From: Bifidobacterium breve
GTDB lineage: Bacteria; Bacteroidota; Bacteroidia; Cytophagales; UBA9547
Length of the DNA stretch: 7,328 nt
Assembly: GCA_943325655.2 (NCBI GenBank)
Contig: CALPQG020000122.1
Location: 1 to 7,328, forward strand
Direction: 5' to 3'
Below the pieces are notes generated by a model. The model searched no databases, was not told where the DNA came from, and saw only the letters and a list, made by a program, of their open reading frames with translations. This document shows, in pieces, positions 1 to 4,700 of this stretch. Numbering within the stretch: position 1 is the stretch's first letter; each line of letters starts with the position of its first letter. Both the position numbers and the translations under genes were made by a program.

Positions 1-1
1 C

Positions 2-91
2 CATAAAAATACAATATTTGAAAATCTTCTTAAACGAATGGTTTTAGGACAATACTTCTCTAAAAAACAAATAAAATTTGCCTACAGTTAA
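2..91 (+). CDS. Possible C-terminal end of an upstream gene (5' truncated)
   Basis: Frame 2 is open from the left window edge to a TAA at 89-91, giving 29 codons with a basic, aromatic-rich end (...KKQIKFAYS). Frames 1 and 3 close early, at TAA 4-6 and TAG 45-47. An open run of this length is only mildly unusual in AT-rich DNA, and no domain can be recognised. If it is real, the upstream gene ends 86 bases before the next start codon and is probably unrelated to the secreted genes that follow. It may equally be chance. Confidence 0.3.
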   Translation, partial: HKNTIFENLLKRMVLGQYFSKKQIKFAYS

Positions 92-117
92 TATGTGGGC
101 TTTACTATATTATTTTT

Positions 118-147
118 TTGATTTTAATTAAAAATTGATTTCATTTG
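118..147 (+). promoter_or_regulatory. Candidate Bacteroidota-type promoter for the three-gene cluster
   Basis: A TTG at 118-120 is followed after 19 bases by TTCATTTG at 140-147. The known Flavobacterium consensus is a -33 TTG, about 19 bases, then a -7 TAnnTTTG, so the -7 box has one mismatch. Transcription would begin near 154, leaving about 24 untranslated bases before the ATG at 178. This would rule out the in-frame TTG at 145 as the start. No comparable match was found between the following genes. Such motifs are short, and AT-rich DNA produces them by chance. Confidence 0.4.
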
Positions 148-177
148 CTTTCATTTTTACATTTTTTACGTACGCTT

Positions 178-1128
178 ATGAAACTTATATTTTTAAAATC
201 AACTTTAGCTTTTGCTAACATCTCCATCGCTTTATCTTTCCATTTTGCAGGGGCGCAAACACTTTACACTCCAGGAGGAACCATTGGCACATCAGCCAAT
301 ACCAATATTGGAGTCAATATCACCTCTCCACTTTCTCCATTGCATTTGATTGGAGATTTTAGAATGGGTACAGATTACCAAGTTGCTAATCGTGCCAAAT
401 CCATTCTTAAATTTGGAGATGCCGATTATGTGAAAATTGGCGAATGGGAACAAGATGATAAAATGTCTTTTTTCGCAGACAAAGGTTACAATTTTACAGG
501 AGGATCACTCACATTGAATTCGAATTTGTATTGTAATTCTATTACATCTTCTGCTTTTGATTTTGTTTTGGGTATAAATGACACTAGGCCTCAAGGAATT
601 AAATTAAGCCAAAGAGCTTTGGTACATGCTCCTTCTACAACATATGATATATTGGTATTAAACTATGACGGAGATTTTGAAAATGGTGTTGAAGTACATA
701 GTGACTTAAGGGTTACAGGTCAAGTGAATGTTGGTAGTGTTAATTTTAAAAATGTATCGGGTTCACAAATAGACATGACTAGAAGTCTGCGTGTAACAGG
801 TAAAATTGCTACCACGGAAGTTTGTGTTACTCCTAATGCTGTTTGGTGTGATTATGTTTTTGAAAAGGATTACAAACTGATGCCATTGAAAGACTTAGGG
901 AAATATGTAACCGAAAACAAACATTTACCCGAAATTCCAACCACCGCTGAGGTAGCCAAAAGCGGTGTAAACATTGGAGAAATCAATGTATTGTACCTTA
1001 AAAAAATAGAAGAATTAACACTTTACGTTTTACAACAACAAAAACAATTGGAGCTGCAACAAAAACAATTTGAAACACAACAAGCTCAAATCAATACCCT
1101 TGTGAGTAAGTTGTCGTTAAACAAGTAA
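178..1128 (+). CDS. Secreted tail-fibre-like surface protein with C-terminal coiled coil
   Basis: This encodes a 316-residue protein of unknown exact function, probably exported and exposed at the cell surface. Residues 1-26 form a Sec signal peptide: KL near the start, a hydrophobic stretch, and likely cleavage after AGA, leaving Gln27. The ATG at 178 is preferred because the in-frame TTG at 145 would add 11 residues before the signal peptide. Residues 45-60 (GVNITSPLSPLHLIGD) resemble the 'GIGTTSPxxxLHVxG' opening of Bacteroidota tail-fibre-like proteins. The middle is beta-rich, with repeated 'LRVTGQV / LRVTGKI' strands. The end carries the block usual in this group: W223-CDYVF, a 'LMPL' strand, ENKHLPEIP (246-254), then GVNIGEIN and an IEELTLYV helix. 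From about 277 to 312 the chain is a Gln-rich coiled coil, suggesting oligomerisation, probably as a trimer. There is no T9SS sorting domain and no lipobox. It is the first gene of the cluster, and a role in surface attachment is inference. Confidence 0.85.
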   Translation: MKLIFLKSTLAFANISIALSFHFAGAQTLYTPGGTIGTSANTNIGVNITSPLSPLHLIGDFRMGTDYQVANRAKSILKFGDADYVKIGEWEQDDKMSFFADKGYNFTGGSLTLNSNLYCNSITSSAFDFVLGINDTRPQGIKLSQRALVHAPSTTYDILVLNYDGDFENGVEVHSDLRVTGQVNVGSVNFKNVSGSQIDMTRSLRVTGKIATTEVCVTPNAVWCDYVFEKDYKLMPLKDLGKYVTENKHLPEIPTTAEVAKSGVNIGEINVLYLKKIEELTLYVLQQQKQLELQQKQFETQQAQINTLVSKLSLNK

Positions 1129-1167
1129 TCAGATATTAAGTTATCAAGTTGATATTTAGTTATCATC

Positions 1168-1199
1168 TCACATTCACTTTTTACAAAATACGAATGTGA
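1168..1199. repeat. Perfect 8-base inverted repeat between genes 1 and 2
   Basis: TCACATTC (1168-1175) and GAATGTGA (1192-1199) are perfect reverse complements around a 16-base AT-rich loop. They lie in the 108-base gap between the first and second genes. The stem is AT-rich and no T run follows (the next bases are AACAACG), so it is a poor intrinsic terminator. It could be a weak attenuator, an mRNA processing or stability hairpin, or a protein-binding palindrome. Chance occurrence is possible. Confidence 0.35.
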
Positions 1200-1236
1200 A
1201 ACAACGTTACATAAATTCATTTAACTTTTTAATACC

Positions 1237-1683
1237 ATGTTAAAACATATTTTAAGCTTAGCCCTTTTCTTTATGGGAACAGCTACCGTAATGGCACAAA
1301 GCCAATATGTGCAATTTACATACGATGGAAGAGGAAACCGTATCGGCAGACAAATTACAATTGGCCCATTTCGAAAAGGTGATGAACTTTCAAATAAATC
1401 ATTAGATACCACTGCCATCAAAGAACAATTAGGAAAGGCAACGGTATTGATTTATCCCAACCCAATTGCTGGTGAAATCACAGTAAATGTACAAGACACT
1501 TCACAAACCACACCGATCGAAGGCTCTATGCTGGTGATGAATGTAGTGGGAACGCAAGTAGGCACAGCAACCATCAAAAATGGCACAGGAAATTTTGATT
1601 TCCACAACCAGCCCACAGGTACTTATATCCTTCGTATTGCCTACCAAGGCAAAAGCATAGACTGGAAAGTACTCAAACAATAA
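1237..1683 (+). CDS. Small T9SS type A sorting-domain protein with an RHS-like YD peptide
   Basis: This encodes a 148-residue exported protein. Residues 1-20 are a Sec signal peptide ending VMA, leaving Gln21. The mature N-terminus immediately shows an RHS/YD-type motif, YVQFTYDGRGNRIGRQI (24-40). A short polar linker (about 41-68) leads to a T9SS type A C-terminal sorting domain: it opens VLIYPNPIAGEITVNV (70-85), has central strands near 98-113, and closes with GTYILRI (128-134) and the typical basic end WKVLKQ (143-148). Such domains direct a protein through the outer membrane by the type IX system, where they are normally cleaved and the cargo attached to the surface or released. Here almost nothing but the sorting domain and one YD peptide is present, so the cargo is tiny. 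An in-frame TAA at 1222-1224 fixes ATG 1237 as the first start. It lies 42 bases upstream of the large RHS gene, probably in the same transcript. A role as adaptor or anchor for that protein is inference. It could also be the remnant of a longer RHS protein that lost its middle. Confidence 0.88.
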   Translation: MLKHILSLALFFMGTATVMAQSQYVQFTYDGRGNRIGRQITIGPFRKGDELSNKSLDTTAIKEQLGKATVLIYPNPIAGEITVNVQDTSQTTPIEGSMLVMNVVGTQVGTATIKNGTGNFDFHNQPTGTYILRIAYQGKSIDWKVLKQ

Positions 1684-1725
1684 CCGAGTTTTTTTAATTA
1701 CCTCTTTATATAAACAAGCTACGCA

Positions 1726-4700
1726 ATGCGCTTTTTACAATATATTTCAGTTTTCATACTGTTGATTTCAACAAGTAATTTACAGGCACAAGGTCAAAAA
1801 GAGTTACTTCTGAGTACGCCACAAGCGGCAGGTACGTATGTTGCCCGAGACAAAATAAAACTTAGTCAAGGGTTTTCAGCCAAAAGCAGTTCGGGAGTAG
1901 GAAAATTTACACTTGATGCTACTATTACGCCTGCGGCAAGTTATGGCAGTTTATCTGCTTCAGGAAGACCTTCAAACCAAACGGCTTTTACTACTTCCAA
2001 TGTTGTAGGGACTATTGCAGGGAGTGCAGATGTAAGTTCATCTGGTGCGGCGACTTATACCATTCCAATTGTTATACCTACAGGCACAGCAGGGATGGAA
2101 CCAGAATTGTTTATAATGTATAATAGTCAAAATTCTAATGGACAACTTGGTAAATCTTGGTCCTTAACAGGCTTATCTACCATAAATTTAGCGCCTAAAA
2201 ATTACTACTATAATTTTGCTGAAGCAAATTTTGCTGGAGAAGAATATGGTTTAGAGTTAGATGGAAGTAGGTTAATTTTAATAAATGGAATGTATGGTTT
2301 TTCAGGATCAGAATACAGAACCGAAATCGATTCATACAAAAAAATCACCCTTACTGATAATGGTTTTATTGTTCTAAATAAAGATGGCACAGTAAACGAA
2401 TATGGAAGTAATGCAAATAGCACTATAAATTCTGGTCGAGTGGGTATTGATATAACATTACGGTCTTCATATAGTTTTAGATTAACTAAAACTACTGATA
2501 AAAATGGTAATTTTATTAGCTATACCTACGGACAAGCTGATGGTGAAAGTTGGATACAACAAATTAATTATACAGGAAATACAATAGAAGGGTTGTCTAC
2601 ATTTGCAAAAATCGTATTTATGTACGACATAAAAACGGATAAAAATATATTATATACGCATAACTATAAAATAACGCAATCTCGATTACTTTCAAAAATA
2701 GAAGTGAGTACTAAAGAAACCCTTTTTAGACAATATGATTTATCCTATAGTTATGATGGATTTTCTACATTACTTTCTGAAATTAAAGAAACTGGAACAG
2801 ATGGAAAATCTTTTAATACCACTAAAATAAAGTGGGGACCATCAAATACAGGAGACCCTTACCTGGTTCCTACGGGAATTATGATTAATAATTCACCCGT
2901 CGTGAATCAAATAAGACCAAACCAACAAATTATAGCAGGAGACTTTAATGGCGATGGTAAAAATGAATTTTTAAGTTATAGAGAAGGAGACATCAATAAG
3001 ATATATAACACTGGAACTACTAATCCTAATACCGATTGGACTCTTTATAATAAGCCAACAAGTGCAAGTCCATTTACGCAATTAGCTTCGGGTATTTTTT
3101 TCCCTTATACCACAAATTTGTATGTTAACTACTTAAATGTGGTGGATATTAACAAAGATGGTAAAGATGAGTTGTTACAACTATATGTAAATAAATATAA
3201 TAAATTTCATATCGTAACTGTAAAAGTTTATCAATTTATAAATAATACTTTTCAAGATGTTACAGCTGCTTTTCCAGACTTTTCTAGAAATTATGCTCAA
3301 ACTGTTACTGACAATAATTTGCGTTATGAGTACAAGGTTTATACGGGTGATTTTGATGGGGACAATAACACAGATTTAATGCTTAGTCAATCTGTTGAAC
3401 ATCAAGCAAGTATTTACAACGTTTTTCGTTGTAAAATAATTGATATTGATCAGGTCGTACCCATCGCTAATACTAGTCTAGGTTTGTTAAATTATGGGAT
3501 TTTTGTAGCAAACATAAATGGGAATACCAAAACGGATATTATAACAGTCAGTGAATTAAAAATGAATGCTTATGAATTGAATACCTCAACCAATACATTT
3601 GAAAGTATTTCAACTTACACAGATGCCGAAGCAATTCAAACCCATTATTCTAATTTTACTTTGCCTACGTGTCAAATATTTATCAAAGACTTTAATGGTG
3701 ATGGCCTTTCTGATATTCTTTACAAAAACGATATTAGGTTATATTTTTCTTATTCGAAAAATTCAATTCAAAATAATTTTATATATATAGGAGAAGATAT
3801 AAATTCAGATAATCCACTTTTAATTGGAGATTTCATTGGAGATGAAAAAATAGAGCTCTTAAGGTACATTCCGGATATTGGTCCAGGGTTTGATTTTTTT
3901 AGTGTCTCAGATACTGAAGAAGCTGGTCTTGTTTTTATATCTCATCAGGATAAACCTTCAAGTACAAATTCAGTTATTGATCTTGTTTTTTTTGAATCTG
4001 TAAATTTAGTTGATTATAACTCTGATGGTAAAGATGATTTTCTATTTCCCGAAAGAGATAATCAATACCACGTATTTTCATTTACAAATGATAACGGAGC
4101 AAATGGTTTAGTAACCTCAATAGAAAATGGGTTTAGTAATATCACCAATTTTAATTATGCTTTTATAAACAATACTACTGCGTATACTTATTCCAATGTA
4201 AATAGCCCATCGATTTTCTCCTATTGCAAGCCAATTAAAGTGACAACAAATATGAATCAACAATTTGGGGGTTCATTCACAACTACTATTAATTATTCTT
4301 ACAGAAATATCCTTTTCAACACTAATGGTATTGGATATATGGGTTTTGATCAGGTTACCAAAAACTACAGCACAATTGCTAAAACTGAAGTTTATAATTA
4401 TGCATATCCTAGCAATCTTTTTTACAATCAGTTTTTGACTAAAGTTAGTGCAAATGATAATAATGGTCAGGCTATTTCGGAGAGTAATTATACCTTACCT
4501 GTTATAACAACTACAGGGAAAGTATCTCAGCTTAAACAAACCTCTACTACCAAAAAGGATTTTATTAAAGGAACTTCATCAACTACTGTTATCAATTATA
4601 ATAGTGCTACTGGCAATGTCTCCTCTACAGAAGAAAAAGTTTTTGATGACATTACTACCACTACACTGGTATACGAAGAAACGAATAATAACCAGTATGG

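Noticed and set aside
145..177. TTG start adding 11 residues to the first gene
   Set aside because: The ATG at 178 begins a standard signal peptide, and the candidate promoter overlaps the TTG position, so the extension is unlikely.
1221..1421. 66-codon minus-strand open frame opposite the T9SS protein gene
   Set aside because: It lies antisense to a well-supported gene with signal peptide and sorting domain, and its translation shows no family features.
1684..1725. T-rich stretch after the second gene as a terminator
   Set aside because: The T run follows the stop codon almost directly with no GC stem before it. The 42-base gap is better read as an intra-operon spacer.
2208..2423. 71-codon minus-strand open frame
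   Set aside because: It is antisense to the large RHS frame, which is continuous and domain-supported here.
3599..3790. 63-codon plus-strand open frame in another phase
   Set aside because: It overlaps the RHS frame within the FG-GAP region and has no initiation context or recognisable content.
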